Source: Chryseobacterium taeanense | Lineage (GTDB): Bacteria > Bacteroidota > Bacteroidia > Flavobacteriales > Weeksellaceae | Reading direction: 5' to 3' | Assembly: GCF_900099685.1 (NCBI RefSeq) | Contig: NZ_FNDW01000009.1 | Coordinates: 62,001 to 126,000, forward strand | Length of the DNA: 64,000 nt | Shown: in pieces, positions 44,211 through 54,700 of the stretch | Layout: each line of letters starts with the position of its first letter | Position numbering within the stretch: position 1 is the first letter of the stretch | The notes under the pieces: generated by a model | Databases searched by the model: none | Told to the model about the DNA's origin: nothing | What the model saw: the letters and a program-made list of their open reading frames with translations, nothing else | Made by a program: the position numbers and the translations under genes

Positions 44211-45437
44211 TTAAGATATAGATATGGTTTCATGGTTGAGAACGCCTGTTTTGAGCATGCATTCTCTCATCTTTTCATAAGTTCTTTCGATATCGTGATC
44301 GAGACCAATGGAAAATCGTATCAGTCCGTCTGAGATTCCCATTTCAGAACGCTCTTCTTCAGGGATTTCAGAAGAGGTAGAGCTTCCCGAACAGGAGAAT
44401 AAGGTTTTATAGAATCCCAGGCTTACCGCAAGATAGCCTAAGTTTTCTTTCTGCATTAATTCCATCAGTTCATTGGCTTTTTCAGTTGTTCCGGCATCAA
44501 GTGTTAATAATCCTCCAAAACCATATTCTTCGTGCATCATGCTTTTCATGAGTTCATGGTTTTTGTGGGATTTTAGTCCGGGATAAGAGATTTTAAGTCC
44601 GTCTTTTTCAAATCTTTCTGCAAGATACATCGCGTTGTGGCTGTGCTGCTTTATTCTGATGTGAAGCGTTCTCAGGTTTTTCAGAATACTTGCAGAACGA
44701 AGGCTGTCCATAGTAGGCCCCAAAAGCATACAGGCTCCGGTATTCACATTCTTCGTATCATTGATGAATTCCTGGGTTCCGCAGTAGACTCCGCCAACGG
44801 TATCACTGCTTCCGTTGATAAATTTTGTAAGGGAGTGGATGACGATGTCCGCTCCCAATACAGCAGGTGAGATGGAAAGTGGTGAGAATGTATTATCAAC
44901 AATCAGTTTTAAGTTGTGCTTTTTACAGATTTCTGATAGTTTTCTCAGGTCAGCAACTTCCAGCAGTGGGTTGCTCACGCTTTCGCAATATATGATCTTT
45001 GTGTTGGGTTGTATGGAATTTTCGATGGACTCAAAATTATTGATGTCTACGAAAGTGGTTTGAATATGAAACGGTGGCAGAAAATTTTTCATGAAAGCGT
45101 ATGTTCCGCCGTAAATTGTTCTGCTGGAAATGATATGGTCGCCACTTTTACAAAGCTGAAGCAATACAGAGGTAATGGCTCCCATTCCTGAAGCGGTTAC
45201 ATTGGCGGCCTCCGTGTTTTCCATTTTGGCAAGCGCTTCCGAAAGATAAAGATTCATCGGAGATGAATGTCTTGAATATAAGTAGCATCCGTCTGCGTTT
45301 CCTTCAAATGTATCAAACATTGTTTTGGCAGAAAGGAAGGTGTAGGTGGAACTGTCTGAAATGGACGGGTTCACTCCCCCGAATTCACCAAAATACTGTA
45401 AATCCTGAATTTCGTTTGCGGCGTTAAAATCTTTCAT
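44211..45437 (-). CDS. PLP-dependent Cys/Met-metabolism enzyme (methionine gamma-lyase-like)
   Basis: The 408-residue protein has YSRHSSPMNLYLSEALAKME, ASGMGAITSV, VDNTFSPL (D181) and the PLP Lys K205 in HSLTKFINGSSD, all marks of the trans-sulfuration enzyme family. Members include methionine gamma-lyase and cystathionine gamma-synthase/lyase; the active-site neighbourhood and the divergent Lrp-type gene favour an amino-acid-degrading gamma-lyase (inference). The two genes share a 150-bp control region. Confidence 0.88.
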   Translation of the reverse strand: MKDFNAANEIQDLQYFGEFGGVNPSISDSSTYTFLSAKTMFDTFEGNADGCYLYSRHSSPMNLYLSEALAKMENTEAANVTASGMGAITSVLLQLCKSGDHIISSRTIYGGTYAFMKNFLPPFHIQTTFVDINNFESIENSIQPNTKIIYCESVSNPLLEVADLRKLSEICKKHNLKLIVDNTFSPLSISPAVLGADIVIHSLTKFINGSSDTVGGVYCGTQEFINDTKNVNTGACMLLGPTMDSLRSASILKNLRTLHIRIKQHSHNAMYLAERFEKDGLKISYPGLKSHKNHELMKSMMHEEYGFGGLLTLDAGTTEKANELMELMQKENLGYLAVSLGFYKTLFSCSGSSTSSEIPEEERSEMGISDGLIRFSIGLDHDIERTYEKMRECMLKTGVLNHETISIS

Positions 45438-45527
45438 ATCCTTTTTAGTTTTTGCTAAAATGAGTTTATTTAAGATTTTTTACAAGGTAAAACCAGATTA
45501 TTAGAATATAAATCTATGATTATTTAA

Positions 45528-45570
45528 TTTGGTAGAAATAAAGTTTATTATATTTGATTAATATAAACTT
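45528..45570 (+). promoter_or_regulatory. Promoter and inverted repeat upstream of the Lrp gene
   Basis: TTTG (45528-45531), 17 nt, TATATTTG (45549-45556). AAGTTTAT (45541-45548) and ATAAACTT (45563-45570) are perfect inverted arms around the -7 box, a likely autoregulatory site. Confidence 0.6.
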
Positions 45571-45587
45571 TTAACAAAAAATTATCT

Positions 45588-46046
45588 ATGGCTTTGGATG
45601 AAACGGATAAAAAACTGCTTCTTTTTTTGCAGGAAGATGCTAAACAAACGACGAAAGAGCTTTCTTACAAGCTGGGATTGTCTGTAACTGCTGTTTATGA
45701 ACGTGTGAGAAAATTGGAAAACAATGGTGTTATTTCCAGGTATGTTGCTCTTCTTGACCGTCAGAAAGTTGACCGGGATTTTACGGTATTATGCCATGTG
45801 AAACTGACTCAGCATAAAAAGCAATATGTACTACAGTTTGAGAAAGAAATCATGAATCTGGAAGAAGTAACCGAATGTTTTCACGTGAGCGGAGATTACG
45901 ATTATATTTTAAAAATAGCTGTTAAAGATATGGAAGACTACCGGAATTTTATGCTCTCCAAGCTTACTACTTTACAGCATATTGCCAGCACTCACAGCTC
46001 TTTTATGATTTCCGAAGTGAAAAATACGACGGTAATTGTTCTGTAA
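45588..46046 (+). CDS. Lrp/AsnC-family transcriptional regulator
   Basis: The 152-residue protein has an N-terminal helix-turn-helix (residues about 5-60, TTKELSYKLGLSVTAVYERV) and a C-terminal RAM ligand-binding domain (about 65-145, with VTECFHVSGDYDYILKIAV). Standard length for the family, which senses amino acids as an octamer. It is divergent from the PLP gamma-lyase-like gene, a typical target. An inverted repeat at its own promoter suggests autoregulation. Confidence 0.95.
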   Translation: MALDETDKKLLLFLQEDAKQTTKELSYKLGLSVTAVYERVRKLENNGVISRYVALLDRQKVDRDFTVLCHVKLTQHKKQYVLQFEKEIMNLEEVTECFHVSGDYDYILKIAVKDMEDYRNFMLSKLTTLQHIASTHSSFMISEVKNTTVIVL

Positions 46047-46073
46047 ATTTTAACAATATCCGTCGTAGTTTTT

Positions 46074-47105
46074 TTAAACCAAAACACCGTTTTTAGAGGC
46101 AATCGGATCCGGTAATTCTGTTTCTCCGGTCATCTGAAGGAGATCAATCTCAATGGTTCGGCAGATGGAAAGCATCGGGATATCGAACATTAATCCTTCA
46201 AAAGGGTTTTCTGAATAATCTCCTACCAGTTCCATGATGATATAAATCCAGCCAATTGTGATACAGAAAGGAATGGAAGCCCAAATTCCCCAGTCTCCCA
46301 ACTGTGCAAACTCGCTTACCAATCCTAATGGAAGCAGCATAATGAAAATGACATTAAACACAAATGCAGTACTTGCAAACTGTCTTGGTAAAGGGAATTT
46401 TTTGATTCTTTCGGCTTGTCCCTGAAGGGTATAAAATTCGTTCAGGCATTCCTGAAGCTGCATCTGGTTGAATTCTGAAATGGCACCCATATTCTTCAGC
46501 TCATTTATGTCTTTCGATTGCTGAGCGATGAGATAGGTCGCAAAGTTTTTGTAATGAGATCTTGATTCTGCTTCTTCTTCGGATAAGTATTTATTCAGAA
46601 ATAAAGGGGTTCTTGTATAGTCTGGAAATCCGGCTTTAATCAATCGATTACGTTTGAGATCGGTATTTTTTGAAAGATCTTCTTCCACTTTAATATGTTC
46701 CCATTCTGTAGGAACCAAAAGTTGATCGCGGAAAGCGTATAACCAGGCGATGTGTCTGCAAATGATTTTCTTTTTACGGTCTTCGGAATCAAATTTTCCT
46801 ATGAGTTCGTTTTCCGTATTGAAAGCATAGACCATTGATCCGAGCATTCTGCTTGAATTAACAATTCCGCCCCATATTTTTCGGGCTTCCCATAATCGGT
46901 CGTAGGCCTGGTTATTTTTAAACCCGACTAAAAAAGCTTCGGCTGTACCAATCAGTGCTACGGGAACCCAGGGAATAACCATCCAGTTCCAATTGAAAAA
47001 ATGAAAAAGAACGGCAATTAATGTACACCAAACAGAAATCAGGATAAGATGAAATCCCGATAAATTGAGAACCTGTCTGTAATTGATGTATTTTGTAGTA
47101 ATCAT
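46074..47105 (-). CDS. Bestrophin-family anion channel protein
   Basis: From ATG 47105 the protein has 343 residues (MITTKYINYRQVLNLSG). The frame continues to a TTG at 47144, but family members begin near the ATG. It shows hydrophobic segments around 18-85 and 230-280, the family landmark NNQAYDRLWEARKIWGGIVN and a C-terminal cytoplasmic part. Bacterial bestrophins form pentameric channels; some pass cations instead of chloride. It is convergent with the Lrp gene (27-bp gap) and seems to stand alone. Confidence 0.88.
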   Translation of the reverse strand: MITTKYINYRQVLNLSGFHLILISVWCTLIAVLFHFFNWNWMVIPWVPVALIGTAEAFLVGFKNNQAYDRLWEARKIWGGIVNSSRMLGSMVYAFNTENELIGKFDSEDRKKKIICRHIAWLYAFRDQLLVPTEWEHIKVEEDLSKNTDLKRNRLIKAGFPDYTRTPLFLNKYLSEEEAESRSHYKNFATYLIAQQSKDINELKNMGAISEFNQMQLQECLNEFYTLQGQAERIKKFPLPRQFASTAFVFNVIFIMLLPLGLVSEFAQLGDWGIWASIPFCITIGWIYIIMELVGDYSENPFEGLMFDIPMLSICRTIEIDLLQMTGETELPDPIASKNGVLV

Positions 47106-47158
47106 ATTCTGTAATGCTTTATAAGAGTTTATTGAAGTTAACAAAAAGTGTACAAAAA

Positions 47159-47183
47159 AACCTCTAAAAAAATTTTAGAGGTT
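47159..47183 (-). terminator. Terminator of the E1 gene
   Basis: AACCTCTAAAA / TTTTAGAGGTT, an 11-bp perfect stem with a 3-nt loop, followed on the minus strand by a T run. Lies 20 bp after the stop at 47203. Confidence 0.88.
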
Positions 47184-47202
47184 CAATTTTATTTTTTCTG
47201 AA

Positions 47203-49275
47203 TTAATAGTTCAGCATTTCTTCAATTTTTGCACTTAACTTTTCGGCGTTAGGAAGCATTTCTTTTTCCAATACCAAATTGATCGGAACTGCCGGTGTAT
47301 CCAAAGATCCCATCGTTTCTACCGGAGCATCAAGATATTTAAAACAATTTTTTGAAATTCTGTGTGCAAAGGCTTCTGCAAAAGAATTGGTTAATTGTTC
47401 TTCGGTAAGAACGATACATTTTCCGTGCGCTTTTACTCTTTCAAAAACAAGTTCTTCGTCAAGCGGAATTAATGTTCTTAAATCGATCACTTCAACTCTT
47501 CCGTTAAATTTCTTCGCGGCTTCTTTTGCCCAGTAAACCCCCATTCCGTAGGTTACCACTAATAATGTTCTCCCTTTTTCTGTTTCTGCTTTATCGGCTT
47601 CGATAATTACTTTTCCTTTTCCGAAAGGTAAAATATAATCTTCCGCCGGCTCGATTGTTTTTGCATCTTCAGTTCCCGGAACTTTGCTCCAGTAAAGACC
47701 TTTATGTTCCAGCATGATTACCGGGTTTGGGTCATAATAAGCTGCTTTTAAAAGTCCTTTGAAATCTGCTGCGTTACTTGGATAAGCAATTTTAATTCCT
47801 TTAATATTTGCCAGAATACTTTCTACGCTACCGCTGTGGTAAGGTCCGCCACCGCCATAAGCGCCGATCGGAACACGAATAATATTACTTACGGGGAATT
47901 TTCCCTGACTTAAATAACTTGATTTTGAAATTTCTGTAATCAACTGATTGATTCCCGGATAAATGTAATCAGCAAACTGCACTTCGACGATCGGTTTTAA
48001 TCCGACTGCGCTCATGCCTGTTGTAGAACCGATAATATAAGCTTCCTGGATGGCCGTATTAAAAACTCTCTTACTTCCGAATTTCTTTCCTAATGTTACC
48101 GTTTCACGGAAAACACCACCGATTCTTTCTCCTACATCCTGTCCGTAAAGCAAGGCTTCCGGATGTTTCCACATCAGTTCCTGAATGGCATGAATGGCCG
48201 CATCCACCATTACAATCTTTTCTCCACCCTGAGGTTCGCGTGTTCCCACTTCTTCAGTAATAGGAGTCGGTGCGAAAATGTGTTCCATCACAGATTCGGG
48301 TTTCGGATCTTCAGCCTTCTGAGCTCTTTCAAAAGCTTCTTCAGCTTCAAGACGGGCTTTTTTGGTAATCTGTTTTAATAGTTCTTCATCAACTCCGGAT
48401 TCCAGCAATTGGTTTCTAAGAATCTCTCCCGGATCTTTTGCTCTGTGTTTTGATAAATCTTCTTCATCTCTGTAGAACTCTCTACGTACTCCGGAAGTAT
48501 GGTGACCGATCAAAACGGTTTTTGCACAAACGACTAAAGGCTTTCTTTCATTACGTACAAAATCAAAGGCTTTTTTCATAACTTCAAGGCTTTCGATGAA
48601 ATCTGTTCCGTCGACTCTCATTCTGCTTAAGCCTGTAAATCCTGCTACGAAATCGTAAGCGTCACAGGTTCTTGCTTCATCCTTCGTTACGGAAATTCCC
48701 CATTCATTATCCTGAACAAGGAAAATAATTGGCAACTGATGCAATGCAGAAAACTGAAGCGCTTCACTCACTTCACCTTCCGTTACTGAATTATCTCCGA
48801 GGCTGCATACCACAACCGGATTATTTTCAAATTGTTGTAAATTGAAATCCTGAATATATTTTATTCCCTGTGCAACGCCTGCAGTAGGAATTGTCTGCAT
48901 TCCTGTGGCGGAACTCTGGTGAATTATTTTAGGTTTATCTTCATCTCTGCTTGATGGATGGGAGTAATAAGATCTTCCTCCTGAAAAAGGATCTTCTGCT
49001 TTTGCCAATAGCTGAAGCATCAGCTGATAAGGTTCAAAACCTATTCCTAAAAGAATGCTTTCGTCTCTGTAATAAGGAGAAACCCAGTCTTCTTTTTTAA
49101 GCTGATAAGCAGTGGCCAGCTGAATGGCTTCATGACCTCTTGATGTACTATGAACATATTTGGTAACATTTCTGTTTTCCTCATAAATGTCAGCCATTGC
49201 TTTGGCAAGCATCATATGGTTGTAAGCTTTAAGCAGAATATCCTGAGAAACTTTTTCGTGAAGTGTATTTTCCAT
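47203..49275 (-). CDS. 2-oxoacid dehydrogenase E1, fused alpha-beta subunits
   Basis: From ATG 49275 (MENTLHEKVSQD) the protein has 690 residues. The frame also reaches a TTG at 49284, but that codon lies in the -7 promoter box. The alpha part (to about residue 330) has HSTSRGHEAIQLAT, SPYYRDES and the ThDP motif GDNSVTEGEVSEAL; the beta part (about 350-690) has YGQDVGERIGGVFRET and EVQFADYIYPGINQL. Fused E1 of this type occurs in Bacteroidota and probably serves branched-chain 2-oxoacid decarboxylation, giving precursors of branched fatty acids (inference). E2 and E3 are not in the window. Confidence 0.9.
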   Translation of the reverse strand: MENTLHEKVSQDILLKAYNHMMLAKAMADIYEENRNVTKYVHSTSRGHEAIQLATAYQLKKEDWVSPYYRDESILLGIGFEPYQLMLQLLAKAEDPFSGGRSYYSHPSSRDEDKPKIIHQSSATGMQTIPTAGVAQGIKYIQDFNLQQFENNPVVVCSLGDNSVTEGEVSEALQFSALHQLPIIFLVQDNEWGISVTKDEARTCDAYDFVAGFTGLSRMRVDGTDFIESLEVMKKAFDFVRNERKPLVVCAKTVLIGHHTSGVRREFYRDEEDLSKHRAKDPGEILRNQLLESGVDEELLKQITKKARLEAEEAFERAQKAEDPKPESVMEHIFAPTPITEEVGTREPQGGEKIVMVDAAIHAIQELMWKHPEALLYGQDVGERIGGVFRETVTLGKKFGSKRVFNTAIQEAYIIGSTTGMSAVGLKPIVEVQFADYIYPGINQLITEISKSSYLSQGKFPVSNIIRVPIGAYGGGGPYHSGSVESILANIKGIKIAYPSNAADFKGLLKAAYYDPNPVIMLEHKGLYWSKVPGTEDAKTIEPAEDYILPFGKGKVIIEADKAETEKGRTLLVVTYGMGVYWAKEAAKKFNGRVEVIDLRTLIPLDEELVFERVKAHGKCIVLTEEQLTNSFAEAFAHRISKNCFKYLDAPVETMGSLDTPAVPINLVLEKEMLPNAEKLSAKIEEMLNY

Positions 49276-49281
49276 AGAAAG

Positions 49282-49313
49282 CAAAGATAAACAAAAAAAT
49301 AAAACACTAACAA
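49282..49313 (-). promoter_or_regulatory. Promoter of the E1 gene, almost no leader
   Basis: Minus strand: TTG (49311-49313), 21 nt, TATCTTTG (49282-49289). The ATG at 49275 is only 6 nt beyond the box, so the mRNA should be leaderless or nearly so. The -33 box overlaps the upstream gene's terminator. Confidence 0.6.
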
Positions 49314-49326
49314 CCGTTAGTGTTTT
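49301..49326 (-). terminator. Terminator of the subtilase gene
   Basis: AAAACACTAAC-AACC-GTTAGTGTTTT, an 11-bp stem with a 4-nt loop, then on the minus strand TATTTTTTT. Confidence 0.9.
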
Positions 49327-49358
49327 ATGGATTTATCAATGTTCAAACAGTAAATTTA

Positions 49359-51464
49359 TTACTCTTTAATTACTTTTTTAGATACTATATCGCGGTCAGT
49401 TTTTACTTCAATGATATATATTCCTTTAGTGTATGAAGTCAAATCGATGCTTTCTTCATTGCTATTAATCGTTCCGCTCTGAAGTTTCTTTCCTGAAAGA
49501 TCATAGACATTGAAGATTGATTTTTTCGGTGCTTTTAACACTTTAACAAAATCTTTGGTAAGCGTAGGCGATACGATGATTCCGCTGTCTTTTACAACAT
49601 CGCTCGTTGCTAATGAAGAAGTGGTTTGTCCTGTTACCATGATAGAATAGTTTTGCGGAGCAATGGATCCCGATTCATCAACCAATGTTCCTTTATTTGT
49701 TATTTCGATTCTGTAGCTTCTGCCGGCAACAGGAGCATCAATAACCACCTGCTCCACATTATCCACCGTGTTATCTGCTTTCGTTGCCGGTGTCATTGGA
49801 CTGTTGGCATTAAGTTTCCACGGATAATATACAGTATTGGTCGTAAGGTCTATAATTCTAAGATCAAGGTCATTAATCAGCTTGGATGTTCTGTTATTAT
49901 AAACATCGGATACCAATTGGTAATTTGGCTCATATTCAGGATCTATCCAGCTGATGGTTGCTTTTAATGGTTCACTTCCGCTTGCGGTAATCGTTTTACT
50001 GTTTTTAACTCCGCTGTTTAAAGTTTCATCGTTAAAAATTACGGTGTTATTAGCTTTTCCTACCAGTAATTCTGCTCCTTTTTTAGCATCGATAAATCCC
50101 CATCCGAACCATGGATCTGGACCAATATTTCCTGCTTCAGCAGCAGAATGAACAGTAAGCACCTTCGCAGAAGCAGCATTAAGTGTTGCATTATTGAAAA
50201 GCTGCTTGTAAATCTGAGTCCATAGCCCGATAATTCCTGTGACCACCGGCGCTGAAAAAGAAGTTCCGCTTCCGCCTGCCCAAAGGCTGCTTCCTGTGGT
50301 TGATGTTGCGGCATAGAGAACGTCCGTACCGACTGCTGATATATCCGGTTTTATTCCTCCGTCGTCTCTTGGCCCTGCGCTGCTGTAATCGGAATGTACA
50401 ACATCACTTGCGGCTGTATATCGATAATTATTAGTTGTGATTATGTCTGTAGCTCCTACAACAATAATATTTTTTGCCAGTGATCCCGGACCAATACAGT
50501 CGTAGCCTTGTGCACAGTTATTTGCCGGAGGTGTATCACTGGTACCGAACGCACTTTGTCCACTTGACGTTCTGTAATATTTAGGAATTGTTGTTGATGC
50601 TCCATTGGGTCCCATACCAAAGGAATTTCCGGCGGATTTCACAATAATAAAAGACGGATTATTATACACCAAAGCATCATAATTGTAATCGTTGGTATCG
50701 TAAGTTCCCTGAAAGTCGTAAAATGTATTTCCGCTTTTAGAGCCATTGTAAACATAAGATGATAGGTTTCCGCTGCTGTCATATTTTTCGTCCCACCCTG
50801 CATTAATGCCATAAGAATGGTTGGAAATATTAGGTGCAGCAGTAAGAATTTTATCGAAAACAGAACTTGTGGAAGCGTCACCGGGCAAAGTGGTTGTAGC
50901 AAACATATAACTGTCTATCGTAGAATTGATGGCAACTCCTTTCGCATTTCCTACAGAAACACCACCGTTGGACAAATTAACGCTTTTCCCTCCAATAAAA
51001 CTTCCTACACCTGTAGAATGGTCGGAATAGTCTTGTGTGCTTGCTTCTTTATTGGTGATTCTTCCGGTTGCATTATTGAAAGCAGTATGAGCTTCATATA
51101 TTCTGCCACCATCATATATTGTATATTTAATATTTTCTCCGTTAAAAGCACCTGAAAGCCCAGTTATATTGCCGGCGGTATTCAATTGGTCAGAATTGGA
51201 ATTCGATAATTGTCTGGTATCATGCTCTTCTAAAAAATAAGGGACGTTAAAATGGAAACCTCCAAGTCGTGATTTTAATGAATCTATTTTTTTCTTCGTT
51301 GATGAATCAGGGTTTTTTCCGTAAACTCTTTCAGCATAAGCATCAAACTTTTTTTCATTCTGAATTTTCTGCTGTTCAAACTCCCTTCTTAAAATTTCAT
51401 TGCTCTTTTGCGCGTAGCTCAATATGCACAGCAAAGTGCCTATAAAGACTAGATTTTTCTTCAT
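49359..51464 (-). CDS. Secreted subtilisin-like protease (S8) with T9SS sorting domain
   Basis: The 701-residue protein has a signal peptide (MKKNLVFIGTLLCILSYAQ), a short propeptide-like helical region, an S8 catalytic domain with D118 (YDGG), H149 (DHSTGVGS) and S402 (GSGTSFSAPVV), a beta-sandwich domain (about 480-615) and a C-terminal type A sorting domain (about 630-701: VSPTLTKDFVKV, FNVYDLSGKKL, YTKGIYIIEV). The T9SS carries such proteins over the outer membrane, then anchors or releases them. It is monocistronic. Confidence 0.93.
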   Translation of the reverse strand: MKKNLVFIGTLLCILSYAQKSNEILRREFEQQKIQNEKKFDAYAERVYGKNPDSSTKKKIDSLKSRLGGFHFNVPYFLEEHDTRQLSNSNSDQLNTAGNITGLSGAFNGENIKYTIYDGGRIYEAHTAFNNATGRITNKEASTQDYSDHSTGVGSFIGGKSVNLSNGGVSVGNAKGVAINSTIDSYMFATTTLPGDASTSSVFDKILTAAPNISNHSYGINAGWDEKYDSSGNLSSYVYNGSKSGNTFYDFQGTYDTNDYNYDALVYNNPSFIIVKSAGNSFGMGPNGASTTIPKYYRTSSGQSAFGTSDTPPANNCAQGYDCIGPGSLAKNIIVVGATDIITTNNYRYTAASDVVHSDYSSAGPRDDGGIKPDISAVGTDVLYAATSTTGSSLWAGGSGTSFSAPVVTGIIGLWTQIYKQLFNNATLNAASAKVLTVHSAAEAGNIGPDPWFGWGFIDAKKGAELLVGKANNTVIFNDETLNSGVKNSKTITASGSEPLKATISWIDPEYEPNYQLVSDVYNNRTSKLINDLDLRIIDLTTNTVYYPWKLNANSPMTPATKADNTVDNVEQVVIDAPVAGRSYRIEITNKGTLVDESGSIAPQNYSIMVTGQTTSSLATSDVVKDSGIIVSPTLTKDFVKVLKAPKKSIFNVYDLSGKKLQSGTINSNEESIDLTSYTKGIYIIEVKTDRDIVSKKVIKE

Positions 51465-51492
51465 GCCGGTTAGTGATTATAAATTTGCATAG

Positions 51493-51500
51493 CAAATGTA
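51493..51500 (-). promoter_or_regulatory. -7 box of the subtilase gene
   Basis: TACATTTG on the minus strand, 29 nt before the start codon. No good -33 match. The rest of the 260-bp gap to dnaE is AT-rich with no gene; TAACTTTA at 51684-51691 is a near-consensus -7 for dnaE. Confidence 0.5.
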
Positions 51501-51724
51501 TATAAAGTTCATAATTCTTGATAGTTATTTAGCAATACGTTAACTAATATTAATGAAATTTTAATTAATCTTAAATTTTATTTATTAATTTATCAGTCTT
51601 CACAAAAATTTTAAAAACACTGAAAAGAAATATCGGTCAAATTAAAAACAATTTATTAAGCTATTTACATCAAAAAAATGAAGTAACTTTACATTCTCTT
51701 TTAAATAAAAGCTAGAAAAATTAC

Positions 51725-54700
51725 ATGTATTTAGTTTTTGACACAGAAACCACAGGTTTACCGAAAAATTTCAACGCTCCGCTTTCAGATTCAGACAACT
51801 GGCCAAGAATGGTGCAGATTGCGTGGCAGTTGCATGATGATGATGGGACATTAATTGAAAATCAGGATTATATTATAAAGCCGGAAGGATATGATATTCC
51901 TTTCAACGCTGCAAGAATTCACGGGATCACGACCAAAATTGCGAATGAAGAAGGCCGTGATCTTACAGAGATTTTAAATGAATTTGCTAAAGTTTTAGAA
52001 AAAGTAAGAGTCGTTTCCGGACATAATGTAGAGTTCGACTATAATATCGTTGGAGCCGAATTTTACCGTAAAAATATAAAAGACAATCTTCAGGAAAAAC
52101 CCAGAGCTGATACGATGGTTCTGGGGACAGATTTTTGCCAACTTGGCGGAGGACGTGGAGGAAGATTCAAACCTCCGAAACTGGAGGAACTTTACGAAAA
52201 ACTTTACGGGCATAAATTTGATGAAGCTCACAATGCTGCGGCCGACGTAAATGCTACTGCTCAGGTTTTCTTTGAAATGATGAGAATCGGAGTGATTCCT
52301 GCTGAGGTTTTAAAAATTTCTGAAGATCAGCTTACGTATTTCAAAACGCTGTATCCTGATCCGATAAAGCCATTCAATATTATTATCAGAAGGCAGGTTG
52401 CGGATTTCCATAACAAGAAAAAGCAGCAGGATTTCGGAAGTATTGATGAAATTGATCTCGGAAAATATTTCAATTTTGATAACCACAGTGTTTTTTCAAC
52501 ATTATCTGCGACTTCAAGTATTAACGATCTGATTAAGAAAGCGACTGATGATAACTTCCCGGCCGTCGGTATGGTGGATCTGGGGAATATGATGGGAGCA
52601 TTTAAGTTTGTTTCTGCTGTAGAGGGCGCTAATGGCGATCGTGCAAAAAAGCATAAGGAATATTTAGCCAAGAAACAGGAAGCAGAGGAAAAGGGTGAAG
52701 TATTTAGTGAAACTGAACCGGTTTCAGAACCATTGATTCCGGTTGTGGGTTGCGAATTTTATATTTCAGACCGTTATGAACAAAAACAGTTTACGAAAGA
52801 TGATCCCGACAGAAGAACTCAGGTTGTTTTGCTGGCGAAAGATTTTAACGGATATAAAAATTTAGCGAAACTTTCAAGTATTGGTTTTCTGAAAGGTTTC
52901 TATTTTGGTGTTCCCAGGGTAAGCCGCGAATTGATTGCTCAATATAAAGAAGGTGTAATTGCGTTAACTTCAGGTATTCACGGAGATATTCCGGATGCTA
53001 TTTTAAATACCGGTGAACAAAAAGGAGAGGAGCTTTTCAAATGGTGGAAAGATACTTTTGAAGATGATTTTTATGTTCAGATCCAAAACCATAAACTGCC
53101 TGAAGAAGAGCATTTGAATGATGTTCTGCTTCATTTTGCCGATAAATATAATGTTAAAATTTTAGCGCAGAACGAAACGTTTTATACCAATAAAGACGAT
53201 TCTAATATTCAGGATATAGTAAGCTGTATCAAAGATGGTGAAAAACTTTCAACGCCTGTAGGAAAAGGGTTTGGCAAAAGAAGAGGTCTTGCTACCGGAG
53301 AGTATTATATTAAAAATTCAGATGAAATTAAAGAAGCTTTTTTAGCATATCCTGATGCTTTTGATGCTTACGAAGAATTTACGGCGAAATTCAAACCTTA
53401 TACGCTGAAAAGAGATGTTCTTCTTCCAAAATTTGATATTCCTCAGGAGTTTGTTCATGCAGAAGATGAAATTGATGGAGGAAAACGCGGTGAAATGGCC
53501 TACCTTACCTATCTTACTTATGAAGGTGCGAAAAAAAGGTATGGAGAGAATGGAATCACCGACGACATAAAAGAGCGTCTTGATTTTGAACTTGAGGTAA
53601 TTGCCAACACCGGATATCCGGGATATTTCCTCATTGTACAGGATTTTTGTAATGAAGCCCGTAAAATGGGAGTTTGGGTGGGTCCAGGTCGTGGATCTGC
53701 AGCAGGTTCAGCAGTTGCCTATTGTATCGGAATTACCAATGTAGACCCAATTAAATACGATCTCCTTTTTGAGCGTTTCCTTAATCCGGAAAGGGTTTCC
53801 ATGCCCGATATCGATATTGACTTTGATGATGAAGGTCGTGACCGGATTATCAAATGGGTAATTGATAAATACGGACAAAGCCAGGTCGCACAGATTATTA
53901 CTTATTCTGTTCTGGGTGGGAAATCTGCGATTAAAGATGCAGGAAGAGTGTTGGATGTTCCGATTCCTGATACGAACAATATTGCCAAACTGATTCCTTC
54001 TACGCCCGGGATGAATATTGCTAAAGCGTTGGCAAAATATGATAAATTAAAGCCGGAAGAACAGCAGCTCGTTGACGAAATGCGATTTGTTCTCGATAGT
54101 CCTTCGGATCCCCGCCATGATGTGTTGGCAAGTGCGAGAAAAATGGAAGGATGTATCCGGAATACCGGGATTCATGCCTGTGGTGTAATCATTACACCTG
54201 AAGATGTGAGTAATCTTGTTCCGGTAACGATTGCAGCGAAGGATGCAGATATTCTGGTTTCCCAGTTTGATAACTCTGTGGCGGAAAGTGCCGGTCTACT
54301 GAAGATGGACTTCCTAGGTCTGAGAACATTGACGATCATTAAAGATGCACTTAAGCTCGTTAAACAAAGACATGGGGTAGATATTGATCCTGACGAAATT
54401 CCTTTGGATGATACTAAGACTTATCAGTTATTTAAAGAAGGCCGAACGATTGGGATTTTCCAGTATGAAAGTCCGGGAATGCAAAAGTACATGCGGGAAC
54501 TTAAACCGACTGTTTTTGCTGACCTTATTGCGATGAACGCGTTATATCGTCCGGGTCCTATTAAATATATTCCGAATTTCATCAACAGAAAACATGGAAT
54601 CGAAGAGATCGTTTACGATTTACCTGAAACCGAGGAGTATTTAAAGGAAACCTATGGGATTACCGTTTATCAAGAGCAGGTAATGCTTTTGTCTCAGAAA

